This document shows, piece after piece, positions 9,004 through 19,192 of a stretch of DNA of 64,000 nucleotides. Origin of the DNA: Sporosarcina sp. P32b. Lineage in GTDB: Bacteria; Bacillota; Bacilli; Bacillales_A; Planococcaceae. The position numbers and the translations under genes were made by a program. The notes beneath the pieces are model-generated. The model saw only the letters and a list, made by a program, of their open reading frames with translations. It was not told where the DNA came from and ran no database searches. The first letter of the stretch is position 1. The number at the start of each line of letters is the position of its first letter. The DNA is taken from positions 62,001-126,000 of the forward strand of contig NZ_PDZB01000003.1 of NCBI RefSeq assembly GCF_002743335.1, written 5' to 3'.

Positions 9004-12000
9004 ATGAACCTGATGTATCCGCAAATCGTAACGGGCGCAGACTTATTGCGTGGAATTGTAAAGTTAGATGAACTGGCTCCTCTTTTGCAAAAAAGAGGGG
9101 CTTCTTCTGCTGCGATCGTCAACAGTAAATTATATGGTGTTCGATCATTTAGTAAAATGTTAGTGAAATACGGTATCCGACCGGTAATTGGTTTGTCCGT
9201 TATGTTAGAAATCGAAGATCATGAAGTGCTTTTATATATATATGCACAAGATGAAATAGGTTTTTCCAATCTAATGAAAATGAGCAGCGCCATTTCGACA
9301 CGTGAAGAAGAAAACTTACCGCTTAACTGGCTTCAAGCCTATAGAGAAGGGTGCATCATCATATGTGCGATGACGGATTCTTCATGGGCGAACGCGCGTA
9401 ACCTCCATGTATTACAGTTGCTGATGGAGAAAGTTTCTAGCTCTTCTACATTTATCGGGATTAGCCGGCCGGGTGGAGGGGCACACACCGACGAAGAGGC
9501 AATCATTCAATTGAGTAAAGAAAGTCAATTGTCCATAGCGGCTTGTCAGGAAACACGCTTTCTCTACAAAGAAGACTTTCAAGCGTATGAAGTCGCAACA
9601 GCTATTCGTAAAGGCTATAAATTGAATGATTCAAAAAAGCCACCCAATCGTTATCGACAAGCGTATTTGCCTGAACAACAAGAACTTTCGGATTGGTTCA
9701 CGGATTATCCAGAATGGTTACAAACAACGGAAAACATTTTGAATTCCTGTGACGTAGCTATCCAGAAAGAAGATTTTTTACTTCCGAAGTTTCCTGTAGT
9801 AGATGGCAAAGTACCTATTGATTTGCTGGAAGAAAATTGCCAGACAGGATTGCAACAACGCTTTCAGACGTTATCTCCAGAATACGAAGAACGGCTGCGC
9901 TATGAATTATCGATTATAGAACAGATGGGCTTTACAGATTACTTCTTAATAGTGGAAGACTATGTGCGTTATGCGAAAACAGAGGGAATCCTAGTTGGTC
10001 CGGGACGAGGGTCTTCAGCAGGCTCTTTAGTCGCGTTTGCACTGGGTATCACAGAAGTAGATCCCATTAAATACGGCTTATTATTTGAACGCTTCTTGAA
10101 TCCGGAGCGAGTGACGATGCCCGATATCGATATCGATTTTGCCGACCATCGCAGAACAGAAGTGGTAAATTATGTGGCAGATACATACGGTAAACAATAT
10201 GTCGCACAGATCATCACATTCGGTACACTTTCAACGAAAGCCGTTGCTCGAAATGTGGCCAGAGTGTTGGATTTCACACCTGAAGAAGTTCGATTCATGT
10301 CCAATGAATTGAATAGTGGACAGTCATTTAAGGAAACCATCAAGCAGTCCAAGAAATTACGTGACTGGATTCAAGTAGAGCCGCGAAGAGAGATGTGGCA
10401 ACAAGCTGCTGAACGTTTAGAAGACTTACCGAGAAATGCATCCACGCATGCTGCGGGTGTTGTACTTGCCGCGAAACCGCTTGTTCATTATGTCCCATTG
10501 CAAATTGGATCGGATGAAGTCTTCCTAACGCAGTGGGCGATGAAAGATGTAGAAGAAGTCGGTTTATTGAAGATGGACTTCCTTGGATTGCGAAACTTAA
10601 CATTACTCGATAGAATTCGTGCCATGATTCAATACAATAAAAAACAGGTTATTGACTTCGAACAGATCCCACTCACTGACCAAGCAACCTACAAACTATT
10701 TAAAGCAGGAGATACAACAGGAATTTTCCAGTTCGAATCACCAGGCATGCGTCGCGCCCTACGAACGATACAGCCAGATAACTTTAAAGATATTTACTCA
10801 GTCAATGCGTTGTATCGTCCAGGCCCTATGGAGTTTATTCCGCTGTATAGCCGTCGGAAAAATGGACAAGAGCCGACTGTTTATGACATTCCGGAGCTCG
10901 AACCTATTCTAGCTGAAACGTACGGCATCATTATCTATCAAGAACAGATTATGAAAATCGCGGTGAATATTGCGGGCTTCACTATGGCGGAAGCCGATCT
11001 TCTGAGACGAGCCATTAGTAAGAAGAATCAGCAAGTGCTAGAGGAAGAAAGACAGCACTTTATTGCCGGAGCACGTAAAAAAGGATTTGATCAAGTGAAG
11101 GCAAACAACGTCTATAACTTGATCGTTAAATTCGCAGATTACGGATTTCCAAAAAGCCATGCTGTGGCGTATTCACTGATTTCGTATCGCTTGGCATTTT
11201 TTAAAGCCAATGAACCGACATATTTTTACGCCGCGTTTTTATCTTCTTTAACAGGAAGTAAAGATAAGATGATGGAAGTGATCCGTGAAATGAAAGCAAA
11301 AGGTATTCCAATACTACCCCCATCTGTCACGAAAAGCCGCTATTCACATACAGTGGAAGGACATGCGATTCGTCTGGGTTTAGGTGCTATAAAAGGTGTC
11401 AATTTCGCCTTCTACCAGCAATTGGCTACTGCCCGTGAAAAGGGGAGTTGGTCTTCTATGTTTGACATGGCCCTCTCACTAGGAGCGGATCATTTTACAG
11501 AGAAAGCGATCATCCCGTTAATTAAAGCAGGTGCGCTTGACGATTTTAATGAAAGGCGTTCAGTGCTCCTTGCTTCCATAGATGCCGCTCAATCCCATGC
11601 GCTCTTCATAGGGGATGATGCATTAAGCGATCAGTTTCAATTTAATTCGCAACCGAAATATACACCGGGTGGCACAATGGATCAAATGACTATGCTTGGT
11701 TTTGAACATGATACATTAGGATTTTATTTGTCTGAGCATCCTGTAGAACAATTGAAGCGGAATGCATCCAGTCAAATACCAGCCATTGCGTCTCTATTTT
11801 CTTTGCGTCAAGGTACCAAAGTGGACTGTATGGGGATTATTTTGTCAATCAGACGAATTCGTACTAAAAAAGGTGAGGCTATGGCGTTTCTTACGTTACA
11901 GGATGAGACTGAAGAAATTTCCTGTACCGTATTTCCGAAACAATATGCACAGATTAGCGTCCAATTAAAAGAGGAAGCATTTGTTCAAATTTCAGGAAGC

Positions 12001-12072
12001 ATTGATTTCCGAAATCAATCCGTTCAACTCATAGTAGAACAGTTATTGCCGCTTAGTTTCTCAGGAGAATGA
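9004..12072 (+). CDS. dnaE: DNA polymerase III subunit alpha, DnaE type
   Basis: Replicative C-family polymerase, 1022 residues. The polymerase core is intact: GPGRGSSAGSLVAF, the catalytic PDIDIDF, TFGTLSTKA, LYRPGPMEFIPL, YQEQIMKIA, and FPKSHAVAYS at the start of the helix-hairpin-helix region, then an OB fold (about 935-1015). Two oddities: the N-terminal PHP domain lacks the His-x-His metal motif (it reads YPQIVTGADLL), and the protein stops just after the OB fold, roughly 90 residues shorter than the B. subtilis protein as I recall it. The ATG at 9004 follows GAGGGATTGAA. Confidence 0.93.
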   Translation: MNLMYPQIVTGADLLRGIVKLDELAPLLQKRGASSAAIVNSKLYGVRSFSKMLVKYGIRPVIGLSVMLEIEDHEVLLYIYAQDEIGFSNLMKMSSAISTREEENLPLNWLQAYREGCIIICAMTDSSWANARNLHVLQLLMEKVSSSSTFIGISRPGGGAHTDEEAIIQLSKESQLSIAACQETRFLYKEDFQAYEVATAIRKGYKLNDSKKPPNRYRQAYLPEQQELSDWFTDYPEWLQTTENILNSCDVAIQKEDFLLPKFPVVDGKVPIDLLEENCQTGLQQRFQTLSPEYEERLRYELSIIEQMGFTDYFLIVEDYVRYAKTEGILVGPGRGSSAGSLVAFALGITEVDPIKYGLLFERFLNPERVTMPDIDIDFADHRRTEVVNYVADTYGKQYVAQIITFGTLSTKAVARNVARVLDFTPEEVRFMSNELNSGQSFKETIKQSKKLRDWIQVEPRREMWQQAAERLEDLPRNASTHAAGVVLAAKPLVHYVPLQIGSDEVFLTQWAMKDVEEVGLLKMDFLGLRNLTLLDRIRAMIQYNKKQVIDFEQIPLTDQATYKLFKAGDTTGIFQFESPGMRRALRTIQPDNFKDIYSVNALYRPGPMEFIPLYSRRKNGQEPTVYDIPELEPILAETYGIIIYQEQIMKIAVNIAGFTMAEADLLRRAISKKNQQVLEEERQHFIAGARKKGFDQVKANNVYNLIVKFADYGFPKSHAVAYSLISYRLAFFKANEPTYFYAAFLSSLTGSKDKMMEVIREMKAKGIPILPPSVTKSRYSHTVEGHAIRLGLGAIKGVNFAFYQQLATAREKGSWSSMFDMALSLGADHFTEKAIIPLIKAGALDDFNERRSVLLASIDAAQSHALFIGDDALSDQFQFNSQPKYTPGGTMDQMTMLGFEHDTLGFYLSEHPVEQLKRNASSQIPAIASLFSLRQGTKVDCMGIILSIRRIRTKKGEAMAFLTLQDETEEISCTVFPKQYAQISVQLKEEAFVQISGSIDFRNQSVQLIVEQLLPLSFSGE

Positions 12073-12075
12073 AAA

Positions 12076-12198
12076 ATGATTAAGAAAATACTAGTACAGT
12101 CCTCCATGGTCCGTCATGACGCAATCTGCGTCACGATGGACCATGCTTCGACTTTTCGGCAAGCGAGCGTTCAGTCAGTGAGAAAAATGACGAAATAA
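12076..12198 (+). CDS. Possible 40-residue ORF between dnaE and the GntR gene
   Basis: ATG at 12076 lies 8 nt after AGGAG, which is inside the end of dnaE, and the frame runs 40 codons to TAA. The predicted peptide begins MIKKILVQSSMVRHDA. A long hairpin (12105-12145) lies inside it, so it may instead be the dnaE transcript end. I recognise no family. Confidence 0.2.
   Translation: MIKKILVQSSMVRHDAICVTMDHASTFRQASVQSVRKMTK
12105..12145. repeat. Long imperfect inverted repeat after dnaE
   Basis: Arms of 19 nt starting CATGGTCC and ending GGACCATG pair with only two imperfect positions around a 3-nt loop. No T run follows on either strand, so it is not a standard terminator. Confidence 0.6.
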
Positions 12199-12258
12199 AA
12201 ACACTTGTAATTTTACGATATTGCTTTACGTAGTGCTGACTTTTTTGTATGCTTGTAT

Positions 12259-12281
12259 GCAGGGTGGTCAGACCACTCTGC
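12259..12281. promoter_or_regulatory. Candidate operator of the GntR/FCD regulator
   Basis: The perfect palindrome GTGGTCAGACCAC (12264-12276), flanked by pairing GCAG/CTGC arms, lies 28 nt before the regulator's start codon. The TGGTC-n-GACCA core is typical of FadR-subfamily operators. It probably mediates autoregulation of the GntR-accD-accA operon. Confidence 0.6.
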
Positions 12282-12308
12282 TGAAGGTATGAAAAAGGAG
12301 TTCTCCTC

Positions 12309-12971
12309 ATGCAAAATTCACAATCATCATCCAAGCGTTTTTTGGATATTATCGGAGAACTACAATCACTGATTAGCGAACAAAAAATCGAATATGGCGA
12401 TAGGTTACCATCTGAACGTCACCTGGCAGAAAAGCTGCAAGTAAGTAGAACAGCGGTACGCGAGGCGTTACGAAGTATGGAATTGCTAGGTCTCATTGAG
12501 ACGAGGCGAGGCGAAGGAACATTCCTATCCGATTTCAAAAAACATCAGTTAGTAGAAGTTCTCTCGACGTTTATTATGCAGCAAGCACGGTCCATCCAAG
12601 ATGTAGTTGAAACCAGGATGATCCATGAGCGAGCAGCAATCACAACGATCACTGAAAATGAAGAATTCCGCATGCTTCCCGTTTGGGTTGGTATGCAAAG
12701 TAAGTTGATAGATGGAGAGTCAGTGTTTTTGCGTGAAGATATGGTGCGCGAAACCATTGTCGCTACTGAAAATCGACTGTCCTTGAAAATTTGGTTTTTA
12801 TTGAAACAATATAGCGGCGTTTCTTTTGATGTAGCCATTGAGGCTGTTGAAGAAATAGCTATAGTGCATGAACTGCTGGATGAAATGATGGCAGGTAATA
12901 CGGAAAAAGCCTTAATTTGTTATGAAAAATGGATGAATCAAGTTGAGGGAGAAAGAAGGGAAATGGAATGA
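12309..12971 (+). CDS. GntR-family regulator, FadR/FCD subfamily
   Basis: A 220-residue regulator with a GntR winged helix (about 8-75: [44 protein letters not shown] pattern) and an all-helical FCD effector domain (80-215). The usual His ligands of the FCD metal site are not obvious: the region reads [17 protein letters not shown] where a His is expected. AAAAAGGAG precedes the ATG. Its stop overlaps the accD start (ATGA), so it is translationally coupled to the acetyl-CoA carboxylase genes and is the likely local regulator of malonyl-CoA supply. Effector unknown. Confidence 0.85.
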   Translation: MQNSQSSSKRFLDIIGELQSLISEQKIEYGDRLPSERHLAEKLQVSRTAVREALRSMELLGLIETRRGEGTFLSDFKKHQLVEVLSTFIMQQARSIQDVVETRMIHERAAITTITENEEFRMLPVWVGMQSKLIDGESVFLREDMVRETIVATENRLSLKIWFLLKQYSGVSFDVAIEAVEEIAIVHELLDEMMAGNTEKALICYEKWMNQVEGERREME

Positions 12972-13840
12972 GTATTAAAGAATTATTTAAAAAGAAACCA
13001 AAAGTTGACCAACATACAATGCCTTCTGCCAAGAGTAAAGCAGACGTGCCAGAAGGAATTATGACGAAATGTCCGGAGTGTAAGCACGTAATTTTGACGA
13101 AGGACTTGTTGAAGAATGATAAAGTTTGTCCATCTTGCCAACATCATTATAAAATGACGGCTCAAGAACGAATTGATCATTTATTTGACGACAATAGTTT
13201 TGAATCAATGGATGATCATTTGAAAACAGAGAATCCACTTGATTTCCCTTCGTATACAGAAAAAGTAGAAGCGGATGCCAAAGCGACAGGTTTGAATGAA
13301 GCGGTTCTGACGGGTGTCGGAAAGATTCAAGGTTCACAAGTCGCTGTTGCGGTCATGGATGCACATTTCCGTATGGGCTCTATGGGTTCGGTTGTTGGCG
13401 AAAAGATTACGAGAGCTGTAGAAAAAGCTACTGAATTAGGTATACCTATGATGATCTTTTCAGCAAGTGGTGGTGCCCGTATGCAAGAAGGCGTCATCAG
13501 TCTAATGCAAATGGCTAAAGTGAGTGTAGCTCTTGAAAGACATGCTAACAAAGGCTTATTGTATATTTCCATCATGACCTACCCAACCACAGGTGGCGTA
13601 TCGGCGAGCTTTGCCTCCGTTGGTGATATTAACCTAGCGGAACCAAAAGCTTTGATTGGGTTTGCGGGACGTCGTGTAATTGAACAAACCGTACGTGAAA
13701 AACTGCCTGAAGATTTCCAAACAGCAGAGTTTTTATTGAATCACGGTCAATTAGACGCGGTCGTCCATCGCAATGAAATGCCAGAAGTGATGAGTAAAAT
13801 CTTGAAGCTTCACGCGCAAAAGGGGGCCGTACTTGTATGA
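12968..13840 (+). CDS. accD: Acetyl-CoA carboxylase carboxyltransferase subunit beta
   Basis: The beta half of the carboxyltransferase that moves CO2 from carboxybiotin to acetyl-CoA, making malonyl-CoA for fatty acid synthesis. The 290-residue protein has the N-terminal four-Cys zinc ribbon (CPECKH...CPSCQ, about 36-59) and a crotonase-like core with [12 protein letters not shown] and [14 protein letters not shown]. It starts in a 4-bp ATGA overlap with the GntR gene and ends in another with accA. Confidence 0.97.
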   Translation: MSIKELFKKKPKVDQHTMPSAKSKADVPEGIMTKCPECKHVILTKDLLKNDKVCPSCQHHYKMTAQERIDHLFDDNSFESMDDHLKTENPLDFPSYTEKVEADAKATGLNEAVLTGVGKIQGSQVAVAVMDAHFRMGSMGSVVGEKITRAVEKATELGIPMMIFSASGGARMQEGVISLMQMAKVSVALERHANKGLLYISIMTYPTTGGVSASFASVGDINLAEPKALIGFAGRRVIEQTVREKLPEDFQTAEFLLNHGQLDAVVHRNEMPEVMSKILKLHAQKGAVLV

Positions 13841-14790
13841 GTAAAACACTTGCATTTGAAGAACCAATCGTCAAACTACGTGAAAAAATTAATGAACTAG
13901 AAGAGTATACGGCAGTCAATGATGTAGATCTTTCATCTGAAATCGTCAATTTGAAAAATCGTCTAGCTAAGTTGGAGACGGATATCTATGAAAGTATGGA
14001 GCCTTGGGATCGTGTACAAGTTGCACGACATCCTGAACGACCGACGACAATGGATTATATTAATCGGTTGTTCGAAGATTTTATCGAATTTCATGGAGAT
14101 CGCAACTTCGGAGACGATGAAGCCATCATCGGCGGAATCGCTTCATTTGAAGAAACACCTATTACAATCATAGGACATCAGCGCGGAAAAGACACCAAAG
14201 AAAATGTCAAAAGAAACTTTGGTATGCCGCATCCTGAAGGATACCGCAAAGCGCTTCGCCTCATGAAGCAAGCAGAAAAATTCAATCGTCCTATTATTTG
14301 TTTCATTGATACTAAAGGCGCGTATCCTGGTAAAGCAGCAGAGGAACGTGGCCAGAGTGAGGCAATTGCTCGTAATTTAGTTGAAATGGCTGGTTTGAAA
14401 GTGCCTGTAATCTCCATCGTCATAGGAGAGGGAGGTAGTGGAGGTGCATTGGCTCTAGGTGTAGCCAACCATATCCATATGCTCGAAAACTCCACGTACT
14501 CAGTAATTTCTCCTGAAGGAGCAGCGTCTATTTTGTGGAAGGATCCATCACTTGCTAAACAGGCGGCGGAAGCGATGAAGATCACTGCACCCGATTTGAA
14601 AGAAATGAATATTATTGATGAAATCATTCCGGAAGTACTTGGCGGAGCACATCGCGATGCAAACAAACAGTCGCTAGAGATTCGTTCTACACTACGTAGT
14701 TCATTGCAAACGTTATGCAAATTGACATCAGATGAATTGATTGATAATCGATATACTAAATTCCGGAATATTGGCGTCTTTTCGGAATAA
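13837..14790 (+). CDS. accA: Acetyl-CoA carboxylase carboxyltransferase subunit alpha
   Basis: Partner of AccD; 317 residues, full length for the family. It has an N-terminal coiled segment ([15 protein letters not shown]) and the acyl-CoA-binding core with [21 protein letters not shown] and [16 protein letters not shown]. The start overlaps the accD stop by 4 bp, which favours equal synthesis of the two subunits. A weak hairpin after the gene separates it only partly from pfkA. Confidence 0.97.
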   Translation: MSKTLAFEEPIVKLREKINELEEYTAVNDVDLSSEIVNLKNRLAKLETDIYESMEPWDRVQVARHPERPTTMDYINRLFEDFIEFHGDRNFGDDEAIIGGIASFEETPITIIGHQRGKDTKENVKRNFGMPHPEGYRKALRLMKQAEKFNRPIICFIDTKGAYPGKAAEERGQSEAIARNLVEMAGLKVPVISIVIGEGGSGGALALGVANHIHMLENSTYSVISPEGAASILWKDPSLAKQAAEAMKITAPDLKEMNIIDEIIPEVLGGAHRDANKQSLEIRSTLRSSLQTLCKLTSDELIDNRYTKFRNIGVFSE

Positions 14791-14814
14791 AAGATGCGGG
14801 CAACCGCGTCTTTT
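14790..14814 (+). terminator. Weak terminator between accA and pfkA
   Basis: AAAGA-GCGG/CCGC-TCTTT hairpin with a short T tail (TTTT). It may allow read-through into pfkA. Confidence 0.55.
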
Positions 14815-14835
14815 GCTCGTACATACAAGTCATGA

Positions 14836-15813
<978 letters not shown>

Positions 15814-15851
15814 TTAGTCAGAGTCGACATGACGCAGAGGAGCGATAAGTA

Positions 15852-17612
15852 GTGAGAAAGACAAAAATTGTGTGTACAATCGGCCCGGCAAGTGAATCAT
15901 ATGAAGGACTACTTGAGCTGATTGATGCAGGGATGAACGTAGCACGTCTAAACTTCTCCCATGGTACTCAAGAAGAACATAAAGTACGTATTGAAAGAAT
16001 CCGCAAAGCGGCAGCTGAAAAAGAAAAAGTGGTAGGCATTCTACTCGACACAAAAGGTCCTGAAATTCGGACGCACAAAATGAAAGACGGCCAAATCGAA
16101 TTGGTACGAGGACAAGCAGTTGATATCGCAATGCAAGAAGTGCTTGGTACTGCTGAAACTTTTTCTGTTACCTACGAAAAGTTAATTCATGATGTTGACC
16201 GTGGTTCATTTGTCCTTTTAGATGACGGATTAATCGAACTTGAAGTAACAGGTAAAGATACGGATAAAGGGTTGATCCACACAAAAGTGATCAACGCAGG
16301 TCCTTTAAAAGATAACAAAGGTGTCAACGTTCCAAATGTTTCTGTTCAATTACCAGGAATTACGGATAAAGACAAAGAAGATATTTTGTTTGGTATTGAA
16401 CAAGGCGTTGATTTTATCGCGGCTTCATTTGTACGTCGTGCATCTGACGTCATTCAAATCCGTGAACTACTTGAAAATAATGATGGTGGACATATCCATA
16501 TCGTGCCGAAGATTGAAAATCAAGAAGGTGTCGACAATCTAGATGAAATCCTTCAATTATCTGACGGTCTGATGGTTGCTCGTGGAGATTTAGGAGTAGA
16601 AATCCCAGCTGAAGAAGTGCCTTTGGTACAAAAAACGATGATTCGTAAATGTAACCAATACGGTAAGCCGGTTATCACAGCAACTCAAATGTTGGATTCT
16701 ATGCAAAGAAATCCACGCCCTACACGTGCAGAGGCAAGTGATGTAGCCAACGCGATTTTGGACGGTTCAGATGCTGTCATGCTTTCAGGTGAAACGGCTG
16801 CAGGAATGTATCCGGTTGAATCTGTAAAGGTGATGTGTAAAATTGCTTTATCTACTGAAGAATCCATGGACTTCCATTCTGTCGTTTCCACAAGAACGAG
16901 AGAAAAAGAAGGGAATCTGACTGAGGCAATTGGACAAGCAGCTGCTTATACAGCCCTAAACTTGAACGTCAAGGCGATTTTAGCCCCAACTGAAAGTGGT
17001 CAAACTGCTACGATGATCGCGAAATACCGTCCAGGTGTTCCAATTATTGCGGTTACTCGTTCTGAAGTAATTTCTAACAAGCTGACACTTGTTTGGGGAG
17101 TGTATCCGATTGTTGGGAAGAAAGCACTCGACATCGATGGAATTCTTCAAGAATCCGTCGAAGAAAGTGTCAAGCATCAATACGTAACGCACGGTGATGT
17201 AGTCATCATTACGGCGGGTGTACCGGTTGGTAAAGCAGGTACAACGAACTTGATGAAATTACATGTAATCGGTGATTTAATCGGTCGTGGACAAGGCATC
17301 GGCAAAAACATTGCCTTTGGTAAAGCGAAAATCATCAAGAATTCACAAGAAGCATTGACACAAATTAAAGAAGGCGACATCATGGTTACGCATTCTACAG
17401 ACCGTGATATGTTTGCAGCGCTTGAGCGATGTGCAGGGATCATTACTGAAACAGGCGGACTGACTAGTCACGCAGCAGTGGTTGGTTTGAGCCTTGGTAT
17501 ACCTGTGATCGTCGGTGCTGAAAATATTACATCTGTTATTAAAAATGGCAGTGACATTACAATGGACGCAGCGAGTGGCGTAATCTACAACGGTCACGCA
17601 AAAGTATTGTAA
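15852..17612 (+). CDS. pyk: Pyruvate kinase with C-terminal PEP-utilising domain
   Basis: Makes pyruvate and ATP from phosphoenolpyruvate and ADP. The first 470 residues are the kinase: [23 protein letters not shown], and the catalytic Lys region [14 protein letters not shown] followed by VARGDLGVE and TQMLDSM. Residues about 485-586 form the extra PEP-utilising mobile domain of Bacillus enzymes ([25 protein letters not shown]). The start codon is GTG at 15852 after AGAGGAG. Confidence 0.96.
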   Translation: MRKTKIVCTIGPASESYEGLLELIDAGMNVARLNFSHGTQEEHKVRIERIRKAAAEKEKVVGILLDTKGPEIRTHKMKDGQIELVRGQAVDIAMQEVLGTAETFSVTYEKLIHDVDRGSFVLLDDGLIELEVTGKDTDKGLIHTKVINAGPLKDNKGVNVPNVSVQLPGITDKDKEDILFGIEQGVDFIAASFVRRASDVIQIRELLENNDGGHIHIVPKIENQEGVDNLDEILQLSDGLMVARGDLGVEIPAEEVPLVQKTMIRKCNQYGKPVITATQMLDSMQRNPRPTRAEASDVANAILDGSDAVMLSGETAAGMYPVESVKVMCKIALSTEESMDFHSVVSTRTREKEGNLTEAIGQAAAYTALNLNVKAILAPTESGQTATMIAKYRPGVPIIAVTRSEVISNKLTLVWGVYPIVGKKALDIDGILQESVEESVKHQYVTHGDVVIITAGVPVGKAGTTNLMKLHVIGDLIGRGQGIGKNIAFGKAKIIKNSQEALTQIKEGDIMVTHSTDRDMFAALERCAGIITETGGLTSHAAVVGLSLGIPVIVGAENITSVIKNGSDITMDAASGVIYNGHAKVL

Positions 17613-17620
17613 AAACATAC

Positions 17621-17655
17621 AGACCGCTTCTCATTAAGAGATAGCGGTCTTTTTT
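17621..17655 (+). terminator. Terminator after pyk
   Basis: AGACCGCT...AGCGGTCT stem with an inner TCTC/GAGA pairing and a T run. The T run abuts the GGAGG of the next gene, so fxsA can be reached only by read-through or by its own unrecognised promoter. Confidence 0.92.
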
Positions 17656-17667
17656 GGAGGTTACTAT

Positions 17668-18051
17668 ATGAAGTGGTTAGCAGCATTATTTATTATTGTA
17701 CCGACTGCGGAACTGGCTGTATTAATGGTTTCAGGTAAAACACTCGGTATCATGCCTACAATTTTGATTATTATCGCAACAGGAATTGGTGGCGCTTATC
17801 TTGCGAAGAAACAAGGACTTCGTGCATGGCGTGATTTACAGTACCGTATGGCCAATAAAGAAACTCCTGGTAAAGCATTAGTGGATAGCGTCTGTATTTT
17901 ACTAGGTGGTTTATTATTACTCATGCCTGGTTTTATCACTGACATAGTAGGATTATTATTATTGTTCAGCGGTCCGCGTAAACTATTGTACCCATTTATC
18001 GTCAAGTGGATTTACAATAAAATCCGTAATGGTCAAATCCGAGTTATGTAA
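17668..18051 (+). CDS. fxsA: FxsA-family membrane protein
   Basis: A 127-residue membrane protein with three to four hydrophobic segments. It starts MKWLAALFIIVPTAELAVL and has the family's GIGGAYLAKKQGLRAWRDLQ, PGKALVDSVCILLGGLLLLMPGFITDIVGLLLL core. E. coli FxsA influences phage F exclusion of T7; the role in Firmicutes is unclear. It follows pyk as in Bacillus. Its last 8 bp overlap the convergent YtvI-like gene. Confidence 0.88.
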   Translation: MKWLAALFIIVPTAELAVLMVSGKTLGIMPTILIIIATGIGGAYLAKKQGLRAWRDLQYRMANKETPGKALVDSVCILLGGLLLLMPGFITDIVGLLLLFSGPRKLLYPFIVKWIYNKIRNGQIRVM

Positions 18052-19009
18052 ATGTAGGATTTTCTTTGACTTTCAACGCGATAAATAGGAAGAATGGTAA
18101 AAACATAATGCCATACAAACCGAATAAATAGACAGCGCAAGCGGTAATAACAAAGGAATGTACGGTACGTAATTTAAACGCATGTGCCCACAGAATGGAT
18201 TCAATCATCTGCCTGCACACTAGTAAAATGATGTACAAAACTAATAAGCCGATTGCCGATTGCATGTCATCAATATAGAAGGAAAAGGCAATCATCGGTA
18301 AAAACACCAGACCGATGCCAAGGAACGGAATACTATCGACTAATGAAATTAAAAACGCTTTAGTTAAGAAAGACTCGAAATCAAGCAACCAAAAACCGGC
18401 TGCCATTAGAATAAACGTCATGAAAAATAGTCGAATCTGAACAGAAAAGAAATGTCCCATCAAATGGCTTGACCTATCAAAAATCCTGCGTGCTACCTGT
18501 CTGAAGTTTTTAGGGAAGTATACTAAAAACCAAAAGCGATTGGTAGCACTTTCACGTAAAGCGAAGAAATACGCGATAATAAATAAAAATGTACTAAAGA
18601 TCTGCTGGAACGTTTTTTGTAGTAAACTAATAATCCCTTCCATCGCTTCATGACTGACTTGAATAAATTGTTCTGCGGCCGCGTGTAAATTCCAGCCTTT
18701 ACTATCCATCATTTCGATAATTACACCTAATTGATCTTCCATTGTCCAAATGACAGAAATCAATCCATTGATTGATAGGAATAGGAAGGTGTATACTAAA
18801 GAAGTAAGCACCCCCATTATGAGTAAAGCAGCTAAAAAAGCCGGCAGTTTTGTAAGGGCAATTAAGGAATTCATGAGCGGAGCAGTGAAGAAAGCGAAAA
18901 CTATCGCAAATCCTACAGGTGGGATCACGATAAGGAAAATCACGATTAATATAGCTGGTAACCATTGACGGGCATAGGTTTGGAAGCGCTTGGAGTCAAA
19001 GGATATCAT
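18044..19009 (-). CDS. AI-2E/YtvI-like multi-pass membrane protein
   Basis: A 321-residue protein with about seven membrane segments: two near the N-terminus (17-37 and 58-85), a long amphipathic stretch, then TMs around 137-155 and 205-315. The region SLVDSIPFLGIGLVFLPM resembles the D-xIPxxGxG motif of the AI-2E transporter family, of which Bacillus YtvI is a member and which occupies the same locus. The transported substrate is unknown. The ATG at 19009 has only a distant AAAGGAA, so the start is less sure. Confidence 0.7.
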   Translation of the reverse strand: MISFDSKRFQTYARQWLPAILIVIFLIVIPPVGFAIVFAFFTAPLMNSLIALTKLPAFLAALLIMGVLTSLVYTFLFLSINGLISVIWTMEDQLGVIIEMMDSKGWNLHAAAEQFIQVSHEAMEGIISLLQKTFQQIFSTFLFIIAYFFALRESATNRFWFLVYFPKNFRQVARRIFDRSSHLMGHFFSVQIRLFFMTFILMAAGFWLLDFESFLTKAFLISLVDSIPFLGIGLVFLPMIAFSFYIDDMQSAIGLLVLYIILLVCRQMIESILWAHAFKLRTVHSFVITACAVYLFGLYGIMFLPFFLFIALKVKENPTFT

Positions 19010-19061
19010 GCGGATTTGTCCATTCCTTTCGAGTAATAATAAATAAAAAACATCTTAACCA

Positions 19062-19090
19062 TTCACAAAACCGTTTAAGTTGCTTATAAT
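19062..19090 (+). promoter_or_regulatory. Promoter of citZ
   Basis: TTCACA (19062-19067) and TATAAT (19085-19090) with a 17-bp spacer. It gives a leader of about 95 nt before the citZ start. Confidence 0.75.
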
Positions 19091-19096
19091 GGACTT

Positions 19097-19110
19097 TGTA
19101 AGCGTTTTAG
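19097..19110 (+). promoter_or_regulatory. Candidate cre site (CcpA) in the citZ leader
   Basis: TGTAAGCGTTTTAG matches the cre consensus TGWAARCGYTWNCW at 12 of 14 positions. It lies just past the expected transcription start, a position suited to roadblock or repression under glucose, as in Bacillus citZ. Confidence 0.65.
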
Positions 19111-19131
19111 ATAAAAATATAATTAGCAGGT

Positions 19132-19175
19132 GGTCATCGTTCTGCACTCCGCTTCAGGGAGATGACCAAACTGGG
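19132..19175 (+). promoter_or_regulatory. Hairpin in the citZ leader
   Basis: TGGTCATC (from 19131) can pair with GATGACCA (ending about 19168), with inner CTG/CAG pairing. It lies between the cre site and the citZ ribosome binding site and has no T run. Confidence 0.4.
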
Positions 19176-19192
19176 AAGAAGGAGCGAATATC

